Shown piece by piece: positions 48,549 through 57,598 of a stretch of DNA of 64,000 nucleotides. Within the stretch, counting starts at the first letter, position 1. Each line of letters opens with the position of its first letter. Below the pieces are notes generated by a model. The model saw nothing but the letters and a program-made list of their open reading frames with translations. It did no database searches and had not been told where the DNA came from. The stretch lies in the NCBI RefSeq assembly GCF_040529185.1, contig NZ_CP159510.1, positions 1,550,001 through 1,614,000 of the forward strand, in the 5' to 3' direction. Source of the stretch: Sporolactobacillus sp. Y61. GTDB lineage: Bacteria; Bacillota; Bacilli; Bacillales; Sporolactobacillaceae. The position numbers and the translations under genes are program-made.

Positions 48549-48753
48549 TCAACATGCCGCACGAGCACCGCTTGACATGGAGAGGCGAGCGATGTAGGCT
48601 ATCTCGCCAGGCGAAAGAGATTTACCCTTTCGCTCTACGCCAAAAAACATCGCCCGTAGAGGCTCCATGTCAAGCGATCAAGCTCAAAATGATGCAACAA
48701 GCTCTCAATCTAAACTTTTTTGTGTCCAATATATTGACTTACATCCAAGGGAT

Positions 48754-48984
48754 GTCGCACCTTACATAGGTGCGTGGATTGAAATAGTTTGCTGAAGCAA
48801 GTCTGATACAAACTGCCCGTGTCGCACCTTACATAGGTGCGTGGATTGAAATTGTTTATTTCACATGTGCATGATAAAATATCATTGTCGCACCTTACAT
48901 AGGTGTGTGGATTGAAATTCCACGGATAAAACAACAGCTTTGATGCGTGAACGTCGCACCTTACATAGGTGCGTGGATTGAATG
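48754..48984 (+). CRISPR. CRISPR array, terminal segment (4 repeats)
   Basis: Four repeats at 48754, 48821, 48887 and 48953. The third has C to T in the second arm (GGTGTGTGG) and the last ends GATTGAATG instead of GATTGAAAT. Degeneracy here marks the old, leader-distal end. The 270 bp after it up to the OsmC gene are AT-rich and contain nothing that I recognise. Confidence 0.95.
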
Positions 48985-49252
48985 GATGAAATTGGCGATC
49001 AGGAGACAGATACATAATAATAATATTCCACTTCGTTCAGATTACAGAAGTCCCAACGCTCAAAAGTATTATTACAACGCATCCCGATTAAACTTTGCAG
49101 TAAATCTTCAATCATGTTTTATATATCTTTGAAATACAATCACATTTCTATTCCGATAGTAATATCGATTGGAAATGCCTGACTTCGTCGTAAATTTTGT
49201 TATTGGCACACGGTTTCCCTGCTTATTAATGATTGTCGATATGACAAAACCA

Positions 49253-49633
49253 TTAATCCTCCACAATCTCCAGCTCTTCCTCAACGTCAATGGCACCTTT
49301 GACAGACTGGGCAATAGTGCAGTTGGGATAGACGTGTGTGAACAGGCGTTGGATCAGCTTTTCATCAAGCCCATGACCTTTAAGTGTCATATGAATGGTG
49401 ATCTGTGTAAACCGACGGGGTTTTTCGTCCGCCCGTTTGTGTGTGGTGTCAACTCTCAGCTCATCATAGCTGATGCCACGGTTGGCCAGAATTTTTTTGA
49501 AGACAAGTCCGCTGCAGCCAGCGACGGATGTAACCAGCAAGTCGCCCGGGGTGAAATCACCTTCCGTATTGATCTTCAGATTTCCATGTGAACTATTAAA
49601 AGTCAGACCTTTCGAGTCAGAGACAAGTGTCAT
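49253..49633 (-). CDS. OsmC/Ohr family protein
   Basis: A 126-residue small peroxidase-fold protein that detoxifies organic peroxides or handles related thiol chemistry. The two cysteines are in VTSVAGCSGLVFKK and THVYPNCTIAQSV, as in the YhfA-like branch. The ATG at 49633 follows AGGAGG at good spacing; the longer open frame is not supported. A single gene, just right of the CRISPR locus, marking the return to ordinary chromosome. Confidence 0.88.
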   Translation of the reverse strand: MTLVSDSKGLTFNSSHGNLKINTEGDFTPGDLLVTSVAGCSGLVFKKILANRGISYDELRVDTTHKRADEKPRRFTQITIHMTLKGHGLDEKLIQRLFTHVYPNCTIAQSVKGAIDVEEELEIVED

Positions 49634-49678
49634 AATAAAGGTTCCTCCTATTAACTTCCTATTATAAAGCATCTCCGG

Positions 49679-49903
49679 TTAGGTGAGAATGAAAAAGAAT
49701 TGTACGGGTGTCATACCTGCTGAATGGTGATCAGCTGGAACATACACGACCTGTTGATTCACATCAGCATTATTATGACGATCGTCAGTCGCGCTTCCCT
49801 TTTTACTGATCATGTTTCCGGAAGGTAATCTGATCAGTACACCAATTAGACCATCCGTTATTCGGCAGGCTCGATAATGGTCACCATGTTTTAATTCATG
49901 CAT
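49679..49903 (-). CDS. Hypothetical small protein (low confidence)
   Basis: A 74-codon open frame directly upstream of the OsmC gene, beginning MHELKHGDHYRACR and ending VQFFFILT. Codon usage looks reasonable and RLPSGNMISKKGSA could be a real fold element. I see no ribosome binding site and no recognised family. Confidence 0.3.
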   Translation of the reverse strand: MHELKHGDHYRACRITDGLIGVLIRLPSGNMISKKGSATDDRHNNADVNQQVVYVPADHHSAGMTPVQFFFILT

Positions 49904-49976
49904 CGATGGACAACAGTCTAGCAATCAGTCCCTGACTGAAACAAATGTATAATCCTTCTGCAGAAGGCTATGCTGT

Positions 49977-50006
49977 TTGTCACATGATCCCTGTTTTGCT
50001 TATAAT
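49977..50006 (+). promoter_or_regulatory. Sigma-A promoter of a short transcription unit
   Basis: TTGTCA, 18 bp, TATAAT. It drives the short unit that ends at the terminator near 50267. Confidence 0.7.
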
Positions 50007-50036
50007 ACAGGGGAAAGTTTTTACAACAAAGGAATG

Positions 50037-50195
50037 ATGGCTTCCATGAAAAAATGGGAGAAGCGCTTACGGATGTCTCGCCTGTTTTTGAATATATATC
50101 GCAGCAACCGCAGGCAGGAGTCGGTTGTTCATGCTCTGCAGGAGACCTGCCGCAATTGCAGAATTCTCTGGGCGGACTGGCATAACAGAAATTGA
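50037..50195 (+). CDS. Small basic protein of unknown function (about 52 residues)
   Basis: Three in-frame ATGs (50034, 50037, 50046) follow ACAAAGGA. The product is basic, starts MASMKKWEKRLRMSRLF and ends with a Cys pair in ETCRNCRILWADWH. A clear promoter lies about 30 bp upstream and a very strong terminator begins about 25 bp after the stop, so a transcript of about 250 nt exists whether it acts as mRNA or sRNA. No family recognised. Confidence 0.5.
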   Translation: MASMKKWEKRLRMSRLFLNIYRSNRRQESVVHALQETCRNCRILWADWHNRN

Positions 50196-50220
50196 AGCGT
50201 TTGATGATGCGGACATCTGA

Positions 50221-50267
50221 AACACCGCCGGGTTCGATCAGGAAACGGATCCGGCGGTGTTTTTTTT
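50221..50267 (+). terminator. Strong terminator of the short unit
   Basis: AACACCGCCGG, 19-base loop, CCGGCGGTGTT and a long T-run. Confidence 0.92.
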
Positions 50268-50477
50268 ATGAGAATCAACTTTTGCGGAAAAAGGTTCAGA
50301 AAAACGAAACCTCTGATGTCTGTCGCCGGCGATGTCGGTCGACCCTTTTTTTCATTAAATTTTATAAATATGATATAAATACTGTGAATTGGATTGACGG
50401 CTGGAAAAGTGCGGCTTATCATAAAATTAATAACAATGAAGAATACATAGAAAATTTGAAGCTGAGGGGGAAGAAAA

Positions 50478-51659
50478 ATGGCAGACGATAACAGTCAGGG
50501 ATTTCTGACACGCTGCGTGCATGTGGGAAACGGAATTGATAAAGAGACGGGGGCGATCCGGCGTCCGATTACGATGGCAAACAGTTACAGACTGCCGGAT
50601 GATGCCTCAACGATCAACTGGAGTGATCCGAATAATCTGATATATACACGGACGACATCGGCGAATCAAATTTATCTGCAGGAGCGTCTGGCTTCGATCG
50701 AAGGCGGGGAAGATTGCGTCGTCCTGGCCAGCGGTGTAGCGGCACTGGCCGGTGTGTTCTTCACTTTTCTTGATAAAAACTCGCATGTCATCTGCACAGA
50801 TGTTTCCTATATTGCTGTATACCGGCTTTTAAATGAATATTACCCGGATAAGTATGGGGTGGAGGTGTCGCTTGTCGATACGTCCGATCTGGATCAGATC
50901 CGTGCTGCGGTCCGGCCAAATACGAAACTGATCCATCTGGAGACCCCGGGCAATCCGACGACGCGGATCAGTGACATTGCAGCGATTGCGAAAATCGCGA
51001 AAAAAGCGGGTGCCCTTCTTTCCGTGGACAGTACGTTTGCTTCGCCGTATCTGCAGCATCCGCTTGATCTGGGTGCTGATCTGGTCATTCACAGTCTGAC
51101 GAAATACATTAACGGGCACGGTGACGCGATGGGCGGTGCCGTGATCGGGCGGAAAGAACTGATCGACCAGATTAAGGCCCAGGCAATGGTCAATCTCGGT
51201 GGGGCGATCAGCCCGTTCAACGCCTGGCTGATTATGCGTGGTGTGGTCACGCTTCCGCTTCGGATGAAGCAGCACAGTGAGACGGCGCAGAAGGTGGCTG
51301 AATTTCTCGAATCGTATCCGGCGGTGACTTTTGTCCGTTATCCCGGGTTGAAGAGCCATCCGCAGCATGAACTGGCGAAGCGGCAGATGAGCCTGTACTC
51401 CGGTATGATGTCGTTTGGACTAGATGCAGATGTTGAGACCAATAATAAATTTGTCAATTCACTGAAACTGATCATTTCTGCCGTGTCACTCGGTCATGAT
51501 GAGAGCCTGATTGTTTACATCGGACCGGATGATGAACGGAAAGACTATTACCCTGAGATTTTCAGAGAACATGGATTTCTCAGATTCAGTGTCGGCCTGG
51601 AAAATGCAGAGGATCTGATCGCCGACCTGAAACAGGCATTTAAACAGGCCGGATTGTGA
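50478..51659 (+). CDS. Cys/Met-metabolism PLP enzyme (cystathionine/methionine lyase type)
   Basis: A 393-residue trans-sulfuration-family enzyme. FLTRCVHVGNGIDKETGAI opens it; the PLP lysine is in VIHSLTKYINGHGDAMGG; phosphate and ring contacts are in EGGEDCVVLASGVAAL and SVDSTFASPYLQHP; FLRFSVGLENAEDLIADL closes it. Members act as cystathionine gamma-synthase, cystathionine lyases or methionine gamma-lyase, and these cannot be told apart here. A GGGGG-rich ribosome binding site precedes the ATG. D-serine dehydratase follows 25 bp later, suggesting a joint role in amino acid breakdown to 2-oxo acid and ammonia. Confidence 0.88.
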   Translation: MADDNSQGFLTRCVHVGNGIDKETGAIRRPITMANSYRLPDDASTINWSDPNNLIYTRTTSANQIYLQERLASIEGGEDCVVLASGVAALAGVFFTFLDKNSHVICTDVSYIAVYRLLNEYYPDKYGVEVSLVDTSDLDQIRAAVRPNTKLIHLETPGNPTTRISDIAAIAKIAKKAGALLSVDSTFASPYLQHPLDLGADLVIHSLTKYINGHGDAMGGAVIGRKELIDQIKAQAMVNLGGAISPFNAWLIMRGVVTLPLRMKQHSETAQKVAEFLESYPAVTFVRYPGLKSHPQHELAKRQMSLYSGMMSFGLDADVETNNKFVNSLKLIISAVSLGHDESLIVYIGPDDERKDYYPEIFREHGFLRFSVGLENAEDLIADLKQAFKQAGL

Positions 51660-51684
51660 TACGACGCCCTGAGGAGGCTGGCCG

Positions 51685-53016
51685 ATGGCGGAGAAAATAG
51701 CCGGAAAAAGTCTGGCGCAGTGGCTGAGGGAACTCCCGGATCTTCAGCCCGTAATAGATAAAAAGGAGATCTTATGGCTCAATCCGCGGTATGGCGGAAC
51801 CGGAAAAGGTGTTGTGACGGCGTCCGATGTAACGGAAGCGGAAGCACGGCTGCGCCGGTTCGCGCCGTATCTGAAAACCGTTTTTCCGGAGACGCGGGCC
51901 GCGCACGGACTGATTGAATCGCCCTTTTACCCTGTGCCGAAGATGCGAGACTGGCTGGAGGCGTCATCAGGTATCCGGATACCCGGGCGCCTGATGATGA
52001 AGGCGGACAGTGAACTGCCGGTGTCGGGATCGATCAAGGCGCGTGGCGGGATTTATGAAGTCTTAAAGACGGCTGAACAGCTGGCGGTCCGTGCCGGTCT
52101 TTTGTCCGAAACAGATGATTATGCGAAACTGGCACATCCGGATTTCCGCCGCTTTTTTTCGAAATACGCGCTTGCTGTCGGCTCAACAGGCAATCTGGGC
52201 CTCAGCATCGGTATCGTCGGGTCAAAGCTCGGATTTCGGACCACGGTCCATATGTCACATGACGCCCGGCAGTGGAAGAAGGATCTGCTGCGGGAGAAGG
52301 GCGCGATGGTCAGGGAATATCCGGACGATTACAGTGTTGCAATCCGCGAAGGCAGGAAAAAGGCGCTGTCTGATCCGTACGGCCATTTTATCGATGACGA
52401 GAACTCAAAGGATCTCTTTGCCGGTTATGCGACGGCCGGCATGCGCCTGAAAAAGCAGTTTGATGCCGCCGGGATAAAGGTGGATGCGCATCACCCGCTT
52501 TTTGTTTATCTGCCCTGCGGTGTCGGCGGCGGACCGGGAGGCGTCACCTTCGGACTAAAGCAGGCGTTCGGCACGCATGTTCACGCCTTTTTCGTCGAGC
52601 CGACGCACGCGCCGTGCTTTTTACTTGGGCTGATGACGGGGCTTGATGATCAGGTGAATGTAAAAGATTTCGGTCTGGATAACCAGACCGCGGCGGACGG
52701 ACTGGCGGTACCGAAACCGTCGGCACTCGTCGGTAAAGCGGCCGGACACCTGATATCCGGGTGCATGACTATTGACGACCGGCGTCTGTTTCAATACCTG
52801 AAGAGCCTTTGGGATACAGAAGGGCACCGGATTGAGCCTTCAGCTGCGGCCGGTCTGATCGGTCCGGAGCTGCTGTTTGGAACGAAAGCCGGACAAAAGT
52901 ATTTGTCGGATCATCGCCTGACGGGGAAAACAGATCAGGCCATGCATTTATTCTGGGCGACCGGAGGCGGCATGGTGCCGCCGGAAGAATGGAAGACTTA
53001 TTATCAACAGGTTTAA
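51685..53016 (+). CDS. dsdA: D-serine dehydratase
   Basis: A 443-residue PLP-dependent lyase converting D-serine to pyruvate and ammonia. The PLP lysine lies in PVSGSIKARGGIYEVL. VGSTGNLGLSIGIVGSKLGF and the glycine-rich PCGVGGGPGGVTFGL bind the cofactor phosphate. Length and the N-terminal LNPRYGGTGKG fit DsdA. The ATG follows GAGGAGG. It shares an operon with the Cys/Met enzyme and ends at a terminator. No D-serine transporter or DsdC-type regulator is adjacent. Confidence 0.93.
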   Translation: MAEKIAGKSLAQWLRELPDLQPVIDKKEILWLNPRYGGTGKGVVTASDVTEAEARLRRFAPYLKTVFPETRAAHGLIESPFYPVPKMRDWLEASSGIRIPGRLMMKADSELPVSGSIKARGGIYEVLKTAEQLAVRAGLLSETDDYAKLAHPDFRRFFSKYALAVGSTGNLGLSIGIVGSKLGFRTTVHMSHDARQWKKDLLREKGAMVREYPDDYSVAIREGRKKALSDPYGHFIDDENSKDLFAGYATAGMRLKKQFDAAGIKVDAHHPLFVYLPCGVGGGPGGVTFGLKQAFGTHVHAFFVEPTHAPCFLLGLMTGLDDQVNVKDFGLDNQTAADGLAVPKPSALVGKAAGHLISGCMTIDDRRLFQYLKSLWDTEGHRIEPSAAAGLIGPELLFGTKAGQKYLSDHRLTGKTDQAMHLFWATGGGMVPPEEWKTYYQQV

Positions 53017-53023
53017 CGCTTGC

Positions 53024-53060
53024 GGGGACCCTTTCAGTCTGAGAGGGTCCCCTTTCCTTT
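53024..53060 (+). terminator. Terminator after dsdA
   Basis: GGGGACCCT, short loop, AGGGTCCCC, T-rich tail. Confidence 0.85.
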
Positions 53061-53189
53061 AGCCTTACAACCGCTGCTCCGTGTTCCTGGTCCGGTCTGA
53101 ACCTGCAGGATCGGGGAAAAAAGTTTCAGAGAAAGTTCACGAAGACGTACCGATGAAAAAAAACTACAAATCTCTCTTCTTTTTGCGCT

Positions 53190-53400
53190 ATAATTGAGAA
53201 ATAAAGTGAGACTTCAATCAGTGGGGGTTCTCTTCATCCCCCACTGATTGTTCGTTGACCCCATCGGGCAGCCCCGCCTGGGTATGTTCGTTTCCCCTCA
53301 TAACTTTGAGGTGGAGATCTTACCGCCCGTTCATGCGGGATAAATCCATTTGCAGGGCCGGACTCTTTCAGGGCACTGCAGACCTTCAGAGGAGGGTGTC
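53190..53400 (+). other. Structured leader upstream of the VanZ gene
   Basis: After a TATAAT (53191-53196) there is a perfect 13-bp hairpin, CAATCAGTGGGGG, ten-base loop, CCCCCACTGATTG (53216-53251). It is not followed by T-runs. Smaller hairpins follow (CCTCATAACTTTGAGG near 53296; CCCGTTCATGCGGG near 53327). The leader continues to GGAGG before the VanZ ATG. The CCCCCACTGATT motif also occurs beside the dispersed repeat near 21290. It may be a regulatory RNA, or a copy of an intergenic repeat. Confidence 0.45.
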
Positions 53401-53404
53401 ATTG

Positions 53405-53938
53405 ATGTTAAAAAACAGAAGAGCTTTCCTGTTCTGGTTGATTCTCTCCGCTCTAATCATCGCAAGTATTTACAGAGGCTCGTCTATGCCTTACTCAGAA
53501 CAGAATTTACAGCCTTTTTTAAAGGCACATTTTGAATGGACGGCGGAGACCTTCCCGCATATTGACTTTATGTATGACGGGGTGCTGGTCACGACAAATA
53601 ATCCCTATGCCTTTTTTGAATTCGCCGTACGTAAGGCGAGCCATGTCGCAGAATATGCCCTGCTTACATTTATGCTGATTAATATGCTGATGACGACGGT
53701 TATGCCGCGTCTGCTCTCTTACCTGTGCGGCCCGGCCGTAGCCCTGTGCTATGCCATGTTTGATGAATGGCACCAGACCTTTATCCCGGGAAGAACCGGC
53801 CATTTCGTTGATGCGTTTACTTTTGATCTGGCGGGGATGGTGCTGGCTATGATTGCCGTTTTTTTGCTGGATATCTATTTCAGACTGCTGTATACCGGGA
53901 GCGGATATCAGAGGAATCCGCATCTCGGAAACCATTAG
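53405..53938 (+). CDS. VanZ family membrane protein
   Basis: A 177-residue protein with about four membrane helices. The VanZ motif elements are visible: RKASHVAEYALLTF, then the DEWHQTFIPGRTGHFVDAFTFDLAG segment. VanZ-like proteins are linked to teicoplanin resistance and envelope functions, but most have no known role. The ATG at 53405 follows GGAGG; the open frame upstream belongs to the structured leader. Two chemoreceptor genes follow. Confidence 0.85.
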   Translation: MLKNRRAFLFWLILSALIIASIYRGSSMPYSEQNLQPFLKAHFEWTAETFPHIDFMYDGVLVTTNNPYAFFEFAVRKASHVAEYALLTFMLINMLMTTVMPRLLSYLCGPAVALCYAMFDEWHQTFIPGRTGHFVDAFTFDLAGMVLAMIAVFLLDIYFRLLYTGSGYQRNPHLGNH

Positions 53939-54029
53939 CCTGATAAAATAAAGATTTTCGAAAAAGATGCCGATAACGAGATTGAGAGGGTTGATGAGTC
54001 GGCCTGAATGGGAAAGGGTGATCGGAAAT

Positions 54030-55319
54030 ATGTCTTCTGAAAAGCCGAATCATGCAGTGAACACCCGGTCAGAGAAAAAGCATGTCAGGCAGGTGATCCT
54101 CCTAATCCTGCTTCTGGCTGCGTTTACGGGGCTTGCCCTGATATTTTTTTTGTTTGGGAGGTATGACAAAGTACCTGAGGCTGCTGTACTGCTTGTTCTG
54201 ACGCTGGTTGCAAGCGCTCTGGTGCTCCGTCTGGTTTTCCGTTTTTATAATCAAAGGATTCATCAGCTGAAACAGACAGTGGAAGCTGCGGAGGCAGGCG
54301 ATTTGCGCGTCCGTGCTTCGCTGAAGGGCAGCGATGAACTGGAGGAGCTGGGCGATCTCGTCAACAGGATGCTCACCGGTCATCAGAAGATGCTTGCCCA
54401 TATTCACCAGGTCGCGGAAAAAGTCGGTGATGCTTCGCAGACGCTCGTCTCGAACAGCGAAGAGCATACGGCATCGGCCGGTGAAATCGGATCTGCGATG
54501 TCTGAAATTGCATCCGGCGCGTCCAACCAGGCGGAACTGATGAGTAAAACAGGCCAGGCAGCTGAAGAACTGGAACGTTATACAGGGGACATCGGGCAGC
54601 ATACCGATCAATTGAAAAAGGGCGCTGCAGTCCTGCTTGAAGCATCGGATCATAATAAAAAGTCTGTTGCGGCGCTGCGCAAGCATTCCGAGCGAACCAT
54701 CGGCGCAACAGCAGATATAATTTCAGCGATCCGTTCGCTTGAAGGGCGTTCGAAAAATGTCGGTTCGATCATCGAGACGATCTCAGATATCGCCGGACAG
54801 ACGAATCTCCTGGCACTGAATGCCGCAATTGAAGCCGCACGTGCCGGTGAGCAGGGGAAGGGTTTCGCTGTCGTTGCCGATGAAGTGCACAAGCTTTCTG
54901 AGCAGACTGACCGTGCCCTTAAAGAGGTATCGGAATTAATGACCGGGATTCAGAAAGATACGGCGGATACGGTCGCTTTTGCCGGAAATACCAGTAAAGT
55001 GCTTGAAGAACAGTTTGGTGTGGTTGCCGATTTTGAAAACGAAGCCGGACAGACGGCAAAAGCCGTATCGGAAAACAATGCACGGATTGAAGAAATCGTT
55101 GGCGCCATCCATGAAATGATTCAGCGGATCCGGCAAATGAAACAGAACATAGACGGCGTCTCAGAGATCAGTGAGCAGACGGCTTCCGGCACCGAGGAAG
55201 TGACGGCTTCAATCGAAGAACAGACGGCCGGAATGGAACAACTGTCGACGCTGGCTACGGATCTGGAAAAGAACGCTGAAGATTTGCGCCGGGCTGTATC
55301 CCGTTATACTTATTCATGA
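54030..55319 (+). CDS. Methyl-accepting chemotaxis protein lacking a sensor domain
   Basis: A 429-residue chemoreceptor. Two helices (about residues 22-42 and 50-68) are joined by only a few residues (RYDKVPE), so there is no extracellular sensor. A HAMP domain follows ([20 protein letters not shown]), then a long coiled-coil signalling domain with the tip [20 protein letters not shown] contacting CheA/CheW. The ATG at 54030 follows AAAGGGTGAT; in-frame ATGs upstream are possible. It precedes a full receptor by 31 bp, suggesting co-transcription. It may sense membrane state or assemble with its neighbour. Confidence 0.88.
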   Translation: MSSEKPNHAVNTRSEKKHVRQVILLILLLAAFTGLALIFFLFGRYDKVPEAAVLLVLTLVASALVLRLVFRFYNQRIHQLKQTVEAAEAGDLRVRASLKGSDELEELGDLVNRMLTGHQKMLAHIHQVAEKVGDASQTLVSNSEEHTASAGEIGSAMSEIASGASNQAELMSKTGQAAEELERYTGDIGQHTDQLKKGAAVLLEASDHNKKSVAALRKHSERTIGATADIISAIRSLEGRSKNVGSIIETISDIAGQTNLLALNAAIEAARAGEQGKGFAVVADEVHKLSEQTDRALKEVSELMTGIQKDTADTVAFAGNTSKVLEEQFGVVADFENEAGQTAKAVSENNARIEEIVGAIHEMIQRIRQMKQNIDGVSEISEQTASGTEEVTASIEEQTAGMEQLSTLATDLEKNAEDLRRAVSRYTYS

Positions 55320-55350
55320 GGGATCCGGAACAACCGGCAGAAGAATACAT

Positions 55351-57498
55351 ATGAAACAGGTGAAACAGAGTATGGGAAAGGACAGAAAAGATGCCACCCG
55401 GGAAGGGGACAGTAAGCCGGCGGCCGGAGCACATCCATCTTCTGATAAGCGCTCAGGTCGTTTTGCCGTGATCAAAAACAGAATGACACGGGGTCTGAAG
55501 AAAAAGTTGCCGCTGCGCAGCCTTCAGTCCCGGTCCATACGGGGTCAGCTGCTGGTCCCGATGATCACGCTGGTTGTGATCATCGGCCTTGCCGGCGGCA
55601 TCGTCAGTTATTTTATCGGGGCGAGAATGACCACTCAGGCACTGATCCGTTCCACGGCGGCTCAGCTGCAGTCGACAAATACCAATTTTGAGACGTATTT
55701 CGCGGATGCACAATCCGTTGTCCGTCAGTTCGCGATTAACAAGATGCTGAACGATGTGTCACAAAATGAGGAACAGATTCATGATGCATTCCAGAATGTC
55801 CTGAGTTCGAATGATAAATATCAGGCACTGACTTTCGGATCGGCGAATAAAGAAGTGATTCGCTCACCGCTCTATTTTTTCCCCGAAGGCTATGACCCGA
55901 CAAAGGAAGCATGGTATCAGTCCGGCATCCGCGGTGAGGGTAAATCAGTCTGGACTAATCCTTATGAAGATACCGTGACGAAGCAGAATGTGGTCAGTGT
56001 CAGCCAGGCGGTAATGAACCATGGAGAAGTCAGAGGTGTGGTGAAACTGGATCTGTTCATCCTCTCGATTGTCAATCAGGTGAAGCATGCCCGTTTTGGA
56101 CAGACGGGTTATGCTGTGCTTCTCGACCGTTCGGGGAAGTACATTGCATCACCCGGTAAAGAGCGGACGGGATCCGGAAGGCTGGATCAGTCCGTATTTG
56201 ATCAAATGAAAAAAATGGGAACAAGCGGCCAGTTTTACACAAAAATCGGCGGACAGCAGAAACTGCTCTGCTTTCAGACAAACAAAACAACCGGATGGAC
56301 ATTAGCGGGTGTTATCGATAAAAGTGAAATCTCTAATCAGGCGAATGTCATCGCTCTGCCGTCAGCGATAACGGTCATTCTGATTATTCTGGCCGTCGTC
56401 CTGATATCCAGTGTACTGGTCAGACAGGTCACCGGTCGCCTGGGTCATCTGCAGGAGGCGGCAAAACGGATCGAGGAAGGGGATCTGACTGTCTCGCTGC
56501 CTGTAAAGGGATCGGATGAGATTGAGAAACTGACCGGAAGTATCAATAAGATGGCTGCCGTTAACAGGGAGGTATTCAGAAAACTCTCTGAAGTGGCCAG
56601 AGAGTTGTCCGGGGCGGCGCAGACGCTTGTGGCGAGCGTGGAAGAAAATACGGCTTCCTCAAATGAAATCAGTGCGACCGTCACCCAGATTGCGACCGGG
56701 GCCACGAGTCAGGCATCAGCACTTGATCACAGTCAGTCTTCACTGGATTCGCTGGTTAAGCAGGTTAAACGTATGGATCAGGAGAGCCGGGAAGTGCTCC
56801 ACGGCGCAAATGAGATGGATGCCACGTCAAAAGGCGGAAGCAGGCAGATGAAGCACCTGTCTAAGCAGTCTGACGCGTCCACCAGGACGACCGGGCAGAT
56901 TATTGCGGCGGTTACGGATTTGCAGAAACATGCAAAAGAAATCAGTAAGATCATCGATGTGCTGGACAGTATCGCCAGACGGACCAATCTGCTGTCTCTG
57001 AATGCGAGTATTGAGGCGGCGCATGCCGGTGAAAATGGCAGAGGTTTTGCTGTTGTGGCCAGTGAAATCCGCAAGCTTGCCGGACAGACCGGTCAGTCGC
57101 TGAAGGAAGTGACGGCAACCGTCCGGATGATGACGGAAGGCATGGCGCAGGCCGTCAGTCTGTGTGAAGAGACGAGCGGTCTGATTCGAGATCAGGGGAC
57201 TGCTGTAAGCGATACGAGCCATGCCTTTGACCAGATTGAAGCCACAGTGGCGAAGAATGTTTCCGGCATCAGGCGGATAACGGATGCCATCCGCAAGACG
57301 CAGGACAATATTGAAGAGATCAGTCAGGGAACGCAGACGATTGCTTCGACCAGTGAGGAAACGGCGGCAAGTACGGAAGAAGTCAGCGCTTCAGTTGAGC
57401 AGCAGACGGCTTCGATGGAAGAGCTGAGCAAACTGGCTACCGGTCTTGGTCAGCAGGCACAGCGGATGGAAGACGCGATCAGGCACTTTAAAATATAA
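55351..57498 (+). CDS. Methyl-accepting chemotaxis protein with dCache-type sensor
   Basis: A 715-residue chemoreceptor. An unusually long basic cytoplasmic N-terminus (about 68 residues) precedes helix 1 ([20 protein letters not shown]). The extracellular part (about 93-330) has dCache features such as [20 protein letters not shown] and [18 protein letters not shown], which often bind amino acids. Helix 2 is near residue 345, then HAMP ([19 protein letters not shown]) and a signalling domain with [20 protein letters not shown] strong terminator follows. The ligand is unknown. Confidence 0.92.
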   Translation: MKQVKQSMGKDRKDATREGDSKPAAGAHPSSDKRSGRFAVIKNRMTRGLKKKLPLRSLQSRSIRGQLLVPMITLVVIIGLAGGIVSYFIGARMTTQALIRSTAAQLQSTNTNFETYFADAQSVVRQFAINKMLNDVSQNEEQIHDAFQNVLSSNDKYQALTFGSANKEVIRSPLYFFPEGYDPTKEAWYQSGIRGEGKSVWTNPYEDTVTKQNVVSVSQAVMNHGEVRGVVKLDLFILSIVNQVKHARFGQTGYAVLLDRSGKYIASPGKERTGSGRLDQSVFDQMKKMGTSGQFYTKIGGQQKLLCFQTNKTTGWTLAGVIDKSEISNQANVIALPSAITVILIILAVVLISSVLVRQVTGRLGHLQEAAKRIEEGDLTVSLPVKGSDEIEKLTGSINKMAAVNREVFRKLSEVARELSGAAQTLVASVEENTASSNEISATVTQIATGATSQASALDHSQSSLDSLVKQVKRMDQESREVLHGANEMDATSKGGSRQMKHLSKQSDASTRTTGQIIAAVTDLQKHAKEISKIIDVLDSIARRTNLLSLNASIEAAHAGENGRGFAVVASEIRKLAGQTGQSLKEVTATVRMMTEGMAQAVSLCEETSGLIRDQGTAVSDTSHAFDQIEATVAKNVSGIRRITDAIRKTQDNIEEISQGTQTIASTSEETAASTEEVSASVEQQTASMEELSKLATGLGQQAQRMEDAIRHFKI

Positions 57499-57511
57499 TT
57501 CCAAAGAGGAG

Positions 57512-57545
57512 AAAACGCCGGGGAGAAAGTATCCCCGGCGTTTTT
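57512..57545. terminator. Terminator of the chemoreceptor operon
   Basis: AAAACGCCGGGG, loop, CCCCGGCGTTTTT; the A and T flanks allow it to work on both strands, including for the converging aminopeptidase gene. Confidence 0.92.
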
Positions 57546-57598
57546 AGCTCTATTCATGCTTCGTGTGGATTGGAGCGAAAAAGACGAGCCCCCGCAGC

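Larger units (their letters stand above)
47327..48747 (+). mobile_element. IS3-family insertion sequence inside a CRISPR spacer
   Basis: A 1421-bp element from TGATGTTAGG to TACATCCA with GGACACA 20 bp inside both ends. It carries orfA and a frameshifted orfB of the IS150/IS3 type. The 3-bp AGG is repeated at 47324-47326 and 48748-48750. The interrupted spacer, 32 + 3 nt, would be 35 nt without the insertion. Non-coding sequence with a large hairpin (around 48570-48680, TTGACATGGAG... CTCCATGTCAA) lies after orfB. Confidence 0.85.

Noticed and set aside
49108..49314. 68-codon minus-strand frame to the left of the OsmC gene
   Set aside because: It starts inside OsmC in another frame and shows no motif or start signal.
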